From: JAZGGS01 sp963749485
GTDB taxonomy: Bacteria > Bacteroidota > Ignavibacteria > Ignavibacteriales > Ignavibacteriaceae
Reading direction: 5' to 3'
Assembly: GCA_963749485.1 (NCBI GenBank)
Contig: CAVVMV010000033.1
Coordinates: forward strand, 19,722-83,721
DNA length: 64,000 nucleotides
Shown here: positions 9,164 through 17,670 of the stretch, piece by piece
Layout of the letters: every line of letters starts with the position of its first letter
Position numbering within the stretch: the first letter of the stretch is position 1
Made by a program: the position numbers and the translations under genes
The notes under the pieces: generated by a model
The model's input: the letters and a program-made list of their open reading frames with translations, nothing else
Told to the model about the DNA's origin: nothing
Database searches by the model: none

Positions 9164-10447
9164 ATGAAAAATCGCACACGTTATCCATCCGTATTCTGGG
9201 TAGCAAACGGAATAGAAGTTCTTGAACGTTTTGCTTACTACGGTATTTACATGGGTTTTGGAATCTACTTGCAACAGCTCGGATATTCAAGAGGAGACCT
9301 GGGTATTATCCAGAGTATATTTTTAGCTTTATCCTATCTCATCCCGTTATTTTCAGGAACCTTTGCTGATAAATATGGTTTTAAAAAGATATTGATAATA
9401 TCTTACCTTGTTTACTTACCAACTATACTTTTACTAATCGTAACAAAATCCTTTTCAGGAATCGCAATTACAATGTTGAGTATCGGTTTTGCTGCAGGAA
9501 TATTTAAACCCCTCATTGCAGGAACTGTAAGAGCCGTAACGGATAAAACAAATAAAACTCAAGGTTTTGGGATTTTCTATGCAATGGTTAATGTCGGGGC
9601 ATCATTTGGCCCCATTATTATGGGAAAACTAAGAGCAATCTCCTGGGATTATGTATTCTATACTGCAGCAGCAGCTATTGCCTTGATGTTCATAATAACT
9701 CTTCTTTTTTATAAAGAACCCCCACGTGAAAATGAAGACGTAACGCTTAAACAAAAATTTAAGGATATGGGTGAGGCACTGTCAGATGTTAAATTCCTGA
9801 TCTTTATTATTCTCTTAGGAGTCTTCTTCTGGTTACCGTTCTGGGCTTTCTTTAATGTATTGGCTGTATATATCGATGTTCATCTTAATACTGCTGCTCT
9901 GTATCAAGGTGTCAGCTCGATAATCGGGACCGGAATTACCAATATCATTTCAAGTAACGATGGAGGGATCTGGAAAATTAATGCCGAAGCAATTTCGCAT
10001 ACCGGCTATATAATAATTGTGTTCCAGATATTGATTTCAACAATCTTTGAAAAACGAGCGGCAATTTCTTCGTTCCTCTTTGGTATTTTTGTCGCTGCAG
10101 CCGGTTTCGTTGTACTTGGACTTTCTGTAACAATGGCAAACGAGCTTGTTTTTCTCGGCGTCTTCTTATTTGCAATTGGTGAAATGATTTCTTCACCCAG
10201 AATACAAGAATATATAATGTGGATTGCACCAAAGGAAAAAGCAGGACTTTATATGGGAACCAGCTTCCTGGCAACATTTATCGGTGCAACACTCAGTGGT
10301 ATTTACACCGGAGTTATGGGAAGCTTTGAGGAAGCAGGCACTCCTGAATATATTATGTATGTCCTTGCAATTCATTCTGTAGTTGGAATGCTAGCAATAT
10401 GGATATTCACAAAAACAGCAGGTGAGTTTAAAGAATTGGATGCATAA
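9164..10447 (+). CDS. MFS transporter related to the POT (peptide transporter) family
   Basis: 427 residues with about 12 hydrophobic segments. The N-terminus holds the ExxERFxYYG motif of proton-coupled oligopeptide transporters (IEVLERFAYYGIYMGF, residues ~13-28). The A-loop DKYGFKK, an MFS signature, follows helix 2. POT members import di- and tripeptides with protons, but this protein is shorter than usual, so the substrate is uncertain. It is an intact single gene followed by a clear terminator. The preceding 258 bases hold no recognised gene. Confidence 0.82.
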   Translation: MKNRTRYPSVFWVANGIEVLERFAYYGIYMGFGIYLQQLGYSRGDLGIIQSIFLALSYLIPLFSGTFADKYGFKKILIISYLVYLPTILLLIVTKSFSGIAITMLSIGFAAGIFKPLIAGTVRAVTDKTNKTQGFGIFYAMVNVGASFGPIIMGKLRAISWDYVFYTAAAAIALMFIITLLFYKEPPRENEDVTLKQKFKDMGEALSDVKFLIFIILLGVFFWLPFWAFFNVLAVYIDVHLNTAALYQGVSSIIGTGITNIISSNDGGIWKINAEAISHTGYIIIVFQILISTIFEKRAAISSFLFGIFVAAAGFVVLGLSVTMANELVFLGVFLFAIGEMISSPRIQEYIMWIAPKEKAGLYMGTSFLATFIGATLSGIYTGVMGSFEEAGTPEYIMYVLAIHSVVGMLAIWIFTKTAGEFKELDA

Positions 10448-10472
10448 TTTAGAGTAAAAATATTTTCTATTG

Positions 10473-10507
10473 AAAGAGCTTGGCATAATTTGTTAAGCTC
10501 TTTTTTT
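10473..10507 (+). terminator. Intrinsic terminator of the MFS transporter gene
   Basis: AAGAGCTT (10474-10481) pairs with AAGCTCTT (10495-10502); the T run extends to 10507. Confidence 0.9.
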
Positions 10508-10707
10508 GATAAGTCACTATTTTTCATATTCATCATTTAACAGAGATTTTAAAAACAGTTCAGACTCAATCCAGGTGCAATGAGAAGAGCGTTACAATCA
10601 TCATAATATAACTGATAGGGTATTTTAAATAGTTAGTATTTTTCGCAATAATATTTTACTATTAAACAATTAACTAATATTATTACAATGTTCTCGGGGC
10701 AAAAATT

Positions 10708-11258
10708 ATGAAAAAGAGATTCCTACTTCCTTCGTTTGTCTTATTACTCTTTGCTCTTTTATCTTCTCGTTGCAGCGATTCAATTATTGCACCTGATAAC
10801 GAGAATAATCTTATTCCCAATCCCTCTTTTGAATTGAATGGTGTATCATCGGTTGCATTTTGGTTTGTTAATATGCCATCACTAGTTAATTTTACAAATG
10901 ATACACCTCCAAGTGGCGGAAATTGGGCAATTACCATCGATGTACTTTGGGGTAGTGGGAATGATGTTATTTCCACCATTTTAATTCCGGAAGGAACACA
11001 CATCTATAAATTCTCCTTCTGGTCTAAATATTCAAACAAGCCTGGTTATGCTGAAATACTTTTGGCATGCTCAGGATTCTCTATATCAAATTAACCGAAT
11101 AATATGTTGATAGTGAATCATGGAAAAATTATTCAATTTTAGATACTATAACTTCAGTTTCCGGCGACAGCTTACAGATAAAATTATCGGGAGGATTTTC
11201 TAACATCTTCCCGGGCAAAACATATTTCGATCTCTGCACACTTGAGCTATTAGAATAA
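10708..11258 (+). CDS. Hypothetical lipoprotein with carbohydrate-binding-like domain (frame-interrupted)
   Basis: The signal sequence runs to a possible lipobox (LLSSRC|SDS; Cys22). Then comes NLIPNPSFELNG, the usual opening of CBM-like jelly-roll domains, with matching strands WAITIDVLWG and HIYKFSFWSKY. A shift near 11090 leads to SESWKNYSILDTITSVSGDSLQIKLSGG and FDLCTLELLE, stop 11256-11258, which complete the beta-sandwich. About 182 residues in total. It may be a ligand-binding surface lipoprotein; the ligand is not predictable. Confidence 0.66.
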
Positions 11259-11314
11259 TTTAACAAATCATTAACTTTACGTTTTCATTATTAAACTATA
11301 ATTTAAATGTTCTT

Positions 11315-11759
11315 ATGTACAGAACAACTTTAATATTTGCTGTTCTATTCATTTTCATTTCACTAACTACTTTCGCCCAGATAACAGAAAAAGAATACAA
11401 CCGGGAAAAAGATGAATTAAGTTTTAGAAAAGATCAGCTTAAAAACGAGATAGTAGATATTAATTTTGAAATTGATAGTATGAGAAACAAGAATACCAGA
11501 ACTGGAACAGGAAGTGATAACTGCTTACCGTGAATTATATGTTTTAAAATATGGAAAAGAATCTGGAGAGAAAGTTTCTTATAAACAGATATGGACCGGG
11601 ATGACCGATGAAATGGTTAAAGATAGTTGGGGTGAACCGGATAAAATTGATAAAAATGTAAAACCCTGGGGAGTTTTTACACAATGGTACTACGGAGAAG
11701 TAACATTTTTTTTCAGGGATGGAAAGCTAACCGATTGGCAGGAAGGACCGGAAGAATAA
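11315..11759 (+). CDS. Secreted coiled-coil protein with SmpA/OmlA-like C-terminus (frame-interrupted)
   Basis: Signal peptide (residues 1-22, TTFAQ), then a charged helical stretch (EYNREKDELSFRKDQLKNE) likely to be coiled coil. After a shift near 11510 the text is IWTGMTDEMVKDSWGEPDKI...WYYGEVTFFFRDGKLTDWQ. That follows the SmpA/OmlA (BamE-like) pattern, GMT...V....GxPd...G...W.Y....v.F.dgkl. Members sit in the envelope and stabilise protein complexes. It is 3 bases from the cupin gene, so the two are probably co-transcribed. Confidence 0.68.
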
Positions 11760-11762
11760 ATT

Positions 11763-12125
11763 ATGCCGACTATAATAAATTCACCATCAAAAATCGAATC
11801 AGCCGGAAATAAACCAAAAATTATTGAAGAGTTTATTGGGCGGGTAAATTCAGGAACTAACGGTGTTAGCATTGCAAAAATGAAAAGCCCCGGCGGCTGG
11901 GTTGAACCTGGACAAACTCCAGGATTCGATGAATACACAATTGTACTGAAAGGAATGCTAAGGGTTGAAACAAAAACCGAATCGTTTGAAATTAAAGAAG
12001 GCCAGGCAATAATCTTACACGAAGGTGAATGGGTAAGATACAGTTCTCCACTTAAGAATGGAGCAGAGTATATTGCGGTTTGTCTTCCGGCATTTTCGCC
12101 TGATTCTGTTAATAGGGATGCTTAA
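11763..12125 (+). CDS. Small cupin-fold protein
   Basis: 120 residues, intact. The order GxxPGxxxxHxE-like (WVEPGQTPGFDEYTIVLKGMLRV) then EIKEGQAIILHEGEWVRYSSP is the two-motif cupin_2 barrel. The usual metal His pair in motif 1 is replaced (FDEYT), so metal binding and catalysis are doubtful; a sugar or small-ligand binding role is possible. It follows the SmpA-like gene at 3 bases. Confidence 0.78.
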   Translation: MPTIINSPSKIESAGNKPKIIEEFIGRVNSGTNGVSIAKMKSPGGWVEPGQTPGFDEYTIVLKGMLRVETKTESFEIKEGQAIILHEGEWVRYSSPLKNGAEYIAVCLPAFSPDSVNRDA

Positions 12126-12177
12126 CTTTTTTAAATTTAATTTACCTCGAAGTTAACAAAAGACTCGATGGTCTCTA

Positions 12178-13800
12178 ATGAAGAATAAGTATTATATAAT
12201 TGTTTTTCTTATTATCTCAACAGTGTTTATTCTTCACTCCATTTACCTTGCAGTTCCCGCCGAAGATTCATTTATCAGTTTTCGTTTTGCAAAAAATCTT
12301 GCTGAAGGTTACGGACTTGTTTGGAATATTGGGGAACTCCCGGTTGAGGGATTCACCAATTTTCTTTGGGTTTTAATCTGTACACTTGGTACACTCGCCA
12401 AATTTGATATTATCTTCTTTGCACAGTTTTTTGGAATAATCTCAGGCATATTTACCTTATTTTATGTTTATAAAATTTCGAGGCAAATCGGTTTCAATCA
12501 ATCAACCGCTCTCCTTCCCTGCCTTTTCCTTGCTGTCTCAGGTCCCTTTGCAACATGGGCATCAAGTGGAATGGAGACAAATCTTTTTACATTTTTTCTT
12601 GTTGGATCTGCATATCATTCAATTTCGTTTTGGAAATCTGGTAAGAGTAAGTCGTTAAACCTATCTTTTTTATTCTGCTTTCTTGCAACATTAACCAGAC
12701 CTGAGGGATTCGGAATTTTTCTATTGATGCTCTTCTCTCATATAATTTTTTATTTGAAGAAGGAGAAGCCGGGAAGAAATACAAAATCTCTATTTGTAGG
12801 AGCTTTGGTTTATTTAGTTCCTTTCATTATCTACTTTACCTGGCGTTATTCTTATTTTGGATTTTTACTTCCGCTAACTTTTTATGCGAAGACGGGCGGT
12901 ACATTCCATCAATGGTTCAGGGGATTAAAATATTTAATTTATTTTTCTCTTCATTTCATTTTGCCATTCCTGCCGCTGCTGCTCTACCTCTTCTGGAAAA
13001 AGAAAAACCTGCTAAAGATTAAAAAGTTTTCAATATCTGAATGGTTACGTAAACCTTTAAGTAGCAGCAGTTTTAGTTTGATGTTTTGCGGAGTATTCTG
13101 CTCGGTTTATATTTTCTACATAATATTAGTTGGCGGCGATTACATGGCAATGTACAGGTTCTTTGTGCCGGTTCTTCCTTTCATCTATATTTTGCTTGCA
13201 GCAGGTTTTAATCTTATGAAAAATTCCGGGCAAACATTAAGTAATAATTCTTTGGCAGTAATATTCATCCTTATAGCTTTAACAGGTACTATACTTCAAT
13301 CTACTCCATTAGAAAAGGTCCTCTTTCACAAACCCGGAATAACTCATGGACAATACCAGGGAGTTCTTACAGAGCGGTGGCACTCAAACAGACTCACACT
13401 AATTGGGAAGTTCTTTAACGAGTATAAAAAGAGTGATGATGAATCACTTGCAACAGATGCAATAGGAGCCATTTCATTTTATTCGGGTCTTAAGGTTTAC
13501 GATTTTCATGGACTTGTAGATCCTGTAATTGCCAGAATGCAATTTAAAGATCTTGGCAAAGGATTTCCCGGTCACGAAAAAATAGATTTGTTATACACTC
13601 TTTCAAAGCAGCCAACCTACTTTATTTTTAGCCGTGAGTTTTCAAATGAACCGGCAGACTATCCATCATATTCCCCAAAAGTAAATCAAGTACTGCAGGA
13701 AGAGTATATGCTTGTTTCGAAATGGCTTAAAGATGAGAAAAATAATGAAGAAGGATATTTTACATTTTTACAACGCAAAGATAAATCAAACAGGAACTGA
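12178..13800 (+). CDS. GT-C type membrane glycosyltransferase
   Basis: 540 residues, intact, with about ten hydrophobic segments. The first periplasmic loop has AEDSFISFRFAKNLAEGYGLVWN and PVEGFTNFLW. This is the pattern of GT-C enzymes related to mycobacterial AftB and other polyprenyl-phosphate-sugar-dependent transferases, in which the acidic pair near residue 30 (Glu-Asp) is catalytic. A soluble C-terminal part (residues ~390-540) faces the periplasm. It probably adds sugars to a surface glycan or protein. Its upstream neighbours are unrelated. Confidence 0.78.
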   Translation: MKNKYYIIVFLIISTVFILHSIYLAVPAEDSFISFRFAKNLAEGYGLVWNIGELPVEGFTNFLWVLICTLGTLAKFDIIFFAQFFGIISGIFTLFYVYKISRQIGFNQSTALLPCLFLAVSGPFATWASSGMETNLFTFFLVGSAYHSISFWKSGKSKSLNLSFLFCFLATLTRPEGFGIFLLMLFSHIIFYLKKEKPGRNTKSLFVGALVYLVPFIIYFTWRYSYFGFLLPLTFYAKTGGTFHQWFRGLKYLIYFSLHFILPFLPLLLYLFWKKKNLLKIKKFSISEWLRKPLSSSSFSLMFCGVFCSVYIFYIILVGGDYMAMYRFFVPVLPFIYILLAAGFNLMKNSGQTLSNNSLAVIFILIALTGTILQSTPLEKVLFHKPGITHGQYQGVLTERWHSNRLTLIGKFFNEYKKSDDESLATDAIGAISFYSGLKVYDFHGLVDPVIARMQFKDLGKGFPGHEKIDLLYTLSKQPTYFIFSREFSNEPADYPSYSPKVNQVLQEEYMLVSKWLKDEKNNEEGYFTFLQRKDKSNRN

Positions 13801-13805
13801 ATATC

Positions 13806-14262
13806 ATGAAATCAAATGATTTACAATGGTCTGAGTGGTTAAAGCTTTGTGAGAATTTATATACAGTTGAAAAAGAATTCAACCAGGTAATTGAAAGTTT
13901 GAATGCTAAACATTCGTGATAAAAAAATAGCAAAGGGTAAATGGTCTGTAAAGGATATTTTATCACATATTGTTGGATGGGAAGTTGAAGTAATAAAGCA
14001 ATTTAAAGTTTTTCTTACAAATCCTGATGTTGATGATAACTATGATATTGATTCATTTAATAAATCTGCGGTTGAATCGCGCAAGCATTTAAGCTGGGAT
14101 CAAATAGTAGCGGAATTAAAAACTGCACAATCAGAATTATCTGGTTTTCTATCCAAATTAACTCAAAAAGAAATTGATGAGGAAAAGCGATTTATTGAAT
14201 GGGTAGATGTTTTGATAAATCACTACGTTCATCATACCAAACAACTAAAACAATTAACCTGA
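13806..14262 (+). CDS. DinB/DfsB-like protein (frame-interrupted)
   Basis: ATG 13806 starts NDLQWSEWLKLCENLYTVEKEFNQVIESLNAK. A shift near 13905 leads to DKKIAKGKWSVKDILSHIVGWEVEVIKQF and ends HYVHHTKQLKQLT. The order KWSVKDxxSHIVGWE ... HYxxHTxQL is the ClbS/DfsB branch of the DinB superfamily (~150 residues, four-helix bundle). It begins 6 bases after the glycosyltransferase stop, so it may share its transcript. Confidence 0.72.
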
Positions 14263-14307
14263 TATTAAACCAATACTGGTTTAATACGATATTCTTATGC
14301 AGAGCAA

Positions 14308-14412
14308 TTTGAAACCGGAGTAACAATCTGGCGGTTAAAATATCGCAGTAACCTTGACCACGAAATACACCACAGGGAACAGTTATCAGCATATCTTAAA
14401 GTATTAAGCTAA
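14308..14412 (+). pseudogene. Remnant of another DinB-like gene (C-terminal helix)
   Basis: Reads YAEQFETGVTIWRLKYRSN followed by LDHEIHHREQLSAYLKVLS and a stop at 14410-14412. HEIHHREQL is the last metal-binding helix of the DinB family. No start codon or N-terminal helices precede it. It lies just behind the intact DinB-like gene. Confidence 0.5.
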
Positions 14413-14474
14413 ATCCGCGGCAATTATATTATTGAGGCAATTTTTTACTGGCTAATAAAATACTTGAAAAATTC

Positions 14475-14503
14475 TTGACTTTTTTTGAGTAGCTAATTAT
14501 TAC
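14475..14503 (+). promoter_or_regulatory. Promoter of the candidate small RNA
   Basis: TTGACT (14475-14480), 17-base spacer, TATTAC (14498-14503); an alternative -10 is TACAAT (14501-14506) with a 20-base spacer. No coding frame follows, which suggests a free-standing RNA. Confidence 0.55.
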
Positions 14504-14509
14504 AATCTT

Positions 14510-14685
14510 AGCATAGTCAGAATTTAAAAAGTCTGACAATCTCCTCCCAAATCTGGTCACTCCTCTTATGTAGAGTAGCCTCCTATTGTGACCAGGTTAG
14601 TGACGGCCGGGCAATTTCGATGAAGTAATGTTTTGCCCTCACATTCATTATATAATTGCTTTGTCCGGCCGTCCTTTATTTTCAA
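14510..14685 (+). ncRNA. Candidate small RNA with three hairpins and an anti-Shine-Dalgarno motif
   Basis: About 175 bases lacking a coding frame. Hairpin 1: GTCAGA (14516-14521) with TCTGAC (14532-14537). Hairpin 2: CTGGTCAC (14553-14560) with GTGACCAG (14588-14595), containing an inner CTCT/AGAG stem. Hairpin 3: GACGGCCGG (14602-14610) with CCGGCCGTC (14665-14673), extended by GCAATT/AATTGC, then T-rich sequence. The linker between hairpins 1 and 2 is CTCCTCCC (14541-14548), and CCTCC lies unpaired inside hairpin 2 (14579-14583). Both are complementary to AGGAGG-type ribosome-binding sites, which genes here use. It lies between a DinB remnant (+) and the LolA-like gene (-). I recognise no known family; tmRNA, SRP RNA and RNase P signatures are absent. 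Confidence 0.6.
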
Positions 14686-14816
14686 AAAGAATCCTTACTT
14701 TTAGGTAAAAATTATATTGATAAAGTTTAAAGAAGAGTATTAGTATAATCAGGAAAGTGAAGTGCGTCTATTCTTTTTCATCTTTAAATAATTCGTCAGA
14801 TAGCCCCTGGTTGATT

Positions 14817-15472
14817 TTATAATTTGAATAGTTGATATAAACTTTGCCCGATTTTGTCTTTATCCTCTTTCTCATTTTCATTATTGCTTTCAGAATTCGA
14901 ATCACCTGTAATCCCGGTTGGAAAGTGAATATCTTCAATAGCAAAAGTAAAAACCATTGATGCGGGCAGAAGAAAATCAGGTTTATCCTCAGGGTATGTA
15001 AGATCGATGGAAAACGTACCGCCTGGTCTCCTGGAAGATTCGACTTTTATAATCCTGTTAGTAGATTGATCTATCCAGAATGTACTTAAAATTACATCCG
15101 ATCGTTCATCCAGCGGAATAACTTTAAGAACTGAAACATTTGTTCCGTTAAGTTCAACTTCTTTATCGTAAAGAGCAGTATAATCTGTTTTTAAGAATCC
15201 CAGCGGAGAAAAATTCATTCCCTGTTTTGGCAGTAAGTGCAAATCCTTCCGATTCCATATGAACTTTATCCGGCTGCTTAAAATAAATTTTTGCATTTGC
15301 TTCGGGAACTTTTAAAAAAGCAACATCCACTTTAATATTTACATCAACCACGTAGTCTTCAATTTTTTCAAAAGCTTTAATAATATTATTCAATATTTCA
15401 TCAGGATCTTTGCTTTGCGAAAATCCCGTAACTGAAAAGAGCAGTATTAAAAACAAAATATTTTCTAAACAT
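14817..15472 (-). CDS. LolA-like / outer-membrane lipoprotein-sorting fold protein (frame-interrupted)
   Basis: The likely start is ATG at 15472-15470 (MFRKYF...), with a break in the TTTTGTTTTT tract, then FLILLFSVTGFSQ as signal peptide. The mature part (DPDEILNNIIKAFEKIEDYVVDVNIKVDV, IYFKQPDKVHMESEGF, and after a second break near 15240 YDKEVELNGTNVSVLKVIPLD, STFWIDQSTNRIIKVE) follows the half-barrel pattern of LolA and related lipoprotein carriers. The C-terminus is an acidic low-complexity tail (SESNNENEKEDKDK). It lies 12 bases beyond the ABC permease gene on the same strand, so the three genes may form an operon, with this protein as the periplasmic partner. Confidence 0.7.
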
Positions 15473-15483
15473 AGTAATTACCT

Positions 15484-16323
15484 TTAACTCAAAATATCTT
15501 TTTTTCTGAAGATAAATGCTGTTAAACTAAAAAAGAGTACAATATGCCCTACAAGAATCAGAACTGATTTAATAATTTCAAATGTATCAACCGGATCGTT
15601 AAAGAATTCTCTCCATTTTAAAATATGACTTGTAAACAGGTACGGCTTAATTGCCTTGAACAAATCGATATTGATTGCTGAAATAATTATAAAAATTATA
15701 ATAACTGCCATAGTTGAAATAATCGGACCAATTGCGTTTTCAACCAGGGAAGAAAACAAGAACGCCAAACTGCAAACAACCATCATTCCAAGAGAAGCAT
15801 ATCCGTAAGCAAGGATAAACCGCCAAAGCACATCACTTTTTTCGAAGATTATAACTGTACCTGATTTTAACACGATAAGCTCCCCTACTCCAAATATTAT
15901 AAAACCCAAACCAAGACTGATAACTGCCATCCAAAGAATTAATAAATTAGTGTAAATAGTTCCGGCAAAAAACTTTGAAGTTACAATCTTCATTCTTGAA
16001 ACCGGGCGAGGAACCAGCAAACGGTAAGTTCCTGCAGTAGCTTCTCCTGCAAGCAGATCTGCTGCAACTAAAGTGATTAAAAAAGGAATATGCACCGCGA
16101 TTGCATTTAAAACAATGTAAGAAATAAAATAAGTGTTCAACAAATTTCCAACAAAAACGAATGATTCCCTTATCTCTCTGGTTACAAAATTTATTGAGTT
16201 CTCTCCTTCATAAAGCATTGCAATCTGGATAATAGGAACAAGAACTCCAATTGCAATAAAACCGATATAGGTTCTCCATTTTTTAAAGATCTTATACAGT
16301 TCTATTCTTACCATAGTAATCAT
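15484..16323 (-). CDS. ABC-2 type transporter permease
   Basis: 279 residues with six predicted membrane helices and the ABC-2 arrangement: a short cytoplasmic start (VRIELYKIFKKWRTYIGF), a long loop carrying EATAGTYRLLVPRPVSR, and a C-terminal helix ending FIFRKKD. That loop is the usual coupling region with the ATPase. The start overlaps the last base of the ATPase gene, which shows translational coupling. It exports an unknown substrate. Confidence 0.88.
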   Translation of the reverse strand: MITMVRIELYKIFKKWRTYIGFIAIGVLVPIIQIAMLYEGENSINFVTREIRESFVFVGNLLNTYFISYIVLNAIAVHIPFLITLVAADLLAGEATAGTYRLLVPRPVSRMKIVTSKFFAGTIYTNLLILWMAVISLGLGFIIFGVGELIVLKSGTVIIFEKSDVLWRFILAYGYASLGMMVVCSLAFLFSSLVENAIGPIISTMAVIIIFIIISAINIDLFKAIKPYLFTSHILKWREFFNDPVDTFEIIKSVLILVGHIVLFFSLTAFIFRKKDILS

Positions 16324-17246
16324 CAGTCGGTGTCCCCGGTTATGCTTAGAAAATATTCTTCCAGCGACCTGGTTGGAACCACCGCGCTTACTGCCAAATT
16401 ATTTTCTACCAGGTATTTATTTAGCCCAGCGATCTCATCAGTGCTGAGCGAAAATACCAGCTTATTATTTGTTTGGGAAACAATTTTATCTAGCCAGGAA
16501 GTGGTGTTTAATACTTGTTTTGCTTTATCAACATCATCAATTTCAAATGTAACGTTAAAATTCCCCGAGTTAAGCAGCTCTTCAACCTTGCCTTCAACAA
16601 TTGTCTTACCTTTATTGATAATAGTCATCCTGTTGGCAACTAATTCAACTTCAGAAAGGATGTGGGAAGAAAGAAAGATGGTTTTCTTTTCATCTTTGCT
16701 TAAACGGTTTATTAAATCTCTTATCTCCTTCATACCCTGTGGATCGAGTCCCACTGTTGGTTCATCAAGTATAATAAGATCGGGGTTATGCAGAAGGGAT
16801 TGCGCAATGCCAAGCCGCTGTTTCATTCCGTGAGAAAATGTTTTTACCTTGCTCTTACATCTATCTTTAAGCCCGACTAAATCGAGCATTTCCATCACCC
16901 TTTTCCCGGTAACTTCTTTGCCCGAAATTCTGCCCAAAATTTCCAGGTTTTTGTATGCTGATAGATAATTGTAAAAATCAGGGCTTTCTATAATCGCACC
17001 AACATTGCTTAAGATTGAATTTCTATTTTCAACTAATGATTTTCCAAATATTTTTATTGATCCTTCTTTTGGTGAGATTAAGGAAAGCAGCATCCTTATG
17101 GTAGTACTTTTACCAGCACCATTGGGACCCAGGAATCCAAATACGTCTCCTTTTAATACATTAAGGCTAAGATTATCAACAGCTCGTATCTCTTTAAAAT
17201 CTTTTGTAAGATTATTTATCTCAATTATTTTTTCGTTCTCAGGCAT
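16323..17246 (-). CDS. ABC transporter ATP-binding protein
   Basis: 307 residues. Walker A GPNGAGKST (residues 40-48), signature SHGMKQRL, Walker B LIILDEPT and a switch His in LSSHILSEVE are all present, so it should hydrolyse ATP. The C-terminal ~85 residues resemble the tail of CcmA/NatA-like exporters. With the overlapping permease it forms a DrrAB/NatAB-type exporter. No good Shine-Dalgarno precedes the ATG. Confidence 0.92.
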   Translation of the reverse strand: MPENEKIIEINNLTKDFKEIRAVDNLSLNVLKGDVFGFLGPNGAGKSTTIRMLLSLISPKEGSIKIFGKSLVENRNSILSNVGAIIESPDFYNYLSAYKNLEILGRISGKEVTGKRVMEMLDLVGLKDRCKSKVKTFSHGMKQRLGIAQSLLHNPDLIILDEPTVGLDPQGMKEIRDLINRLSKDEKKTIFLSSHILSEVELVANRMTIINKGKTIVEGKVEELLNSGNFNVTFEIDDVDKAKQVLNTTSWLDKIVSQTNNKLVFSLSTDEIAGLNKYLVENNLAVSAVVPTRSLEEYFLSITGDTD

Positions 17247-17300
17247 AACTTGTAATTAAGTCAAAATCGATCTGTAAAGTTAGATATTTTTTTAGACGGT

Positions 17301-17316
17301 ACACAATAAATTGTGA
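17301..17316. promoter_or_regulatory. NrdR-box-like inverted repeat
   Basis: ACACAATAAATTGTGA matches 14 of 16 positions of the NrdR operator form ACACAATATATTGTGT (published consensus acaCwAtATaTwGtgt). It lies in the region shared by nrdJ and the ABC operon, but about 280 bases above the nrdJ promoter. The tandem partner box usual for NrdR was not found. Confidence 0.35.
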
Positions 17317-17581
17317 TGGAAAGTATTTCGCTTGCTCAATTCCGCGACCATTAATTAGGTAAATAATACTGCTTATAAACTACAAAAAAAAATTCTTTTC
17401 TGTTATGTAAAATAAAATTTGGATATTGATAAAAATATTACCAAGTTAGCATTAACCTGATCGGGGTAGGAAAAATTAATACTAAAAAGTTCGGCTACCT
17501 ATTTCATCTTAAAATATTTTTTTTTAGCTTCTTCCCGAACCCCGAAACTTAATAGTTCACCTAAAAATCTGAAGTAGGCAA

Positions 17582-17610
17582 TTGACAGTTTCCATCTTTG
17601 ATTCTATAGA
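17582..17610 (+). promoter_or_regulatory. nrdJ promoter, near-consensus
   Basis: Consensus -35 TTGACA (17582-17587), 17-base spacer, -10 TATAGA (17605-17610). Start of transcription near 17617 gives a ~54-base leader with a Shine-Dalgarno (CAGGAGAC) before ATG 17671. Confidence 0.8.
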
Positions 17611-17670
17611 CATTTATTTAATTTTCAAACCAAACGCAACCAGCGTTAAAACTTTTTTCAGGAGACCCGC

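Larger units (their letters stand above)
17247..17670. other. Divergent intergenic region between the ABC operon and nrdJ
   Basis: 424 bases without a gene. It contains a NrdR-box-like inverted repeat (17301-17316), two mutually exclusive long-range pairings (17461-17467 with 17539-17545; 17489-17494 with 17535-17540) and the nrdJ promoter (17582-17610). A search by eye for a cobalamin riboswitch box found none. Confidence 0.6.

Noticed and set aside
8948..9274. A 108-residue minus-strand frame before the MFS transporter
   Set aside because: No ribosome-binding site or recognisable domain, and it overlaps the start of the well-supported transporter gene.
14510..14685. 6S RNA, tmRNA, SRP RNA or RNase P as identity of the small RNA
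   Set aside because: 6S would need its ends paired around a central bubble, but here three separate hairpins form; the tRNA-like end of tmRNA, the GGAAG-type SRP loop and RNase P core motifs are absent.
16330..17259. Long plus-strand frames opposite the ABC ATPase
   Set aside because: Mirror frames of a clear ABC ATPase; composition is low-complexity Ser/Leu as expected for antisense.
17400..17670. Possible cobalamin riboswitch before nrdJ
   Set aside because: A B12 box and the conserved core could not be found, and the strong promoter at 17582-17610 leaves only a ~54-base leader.
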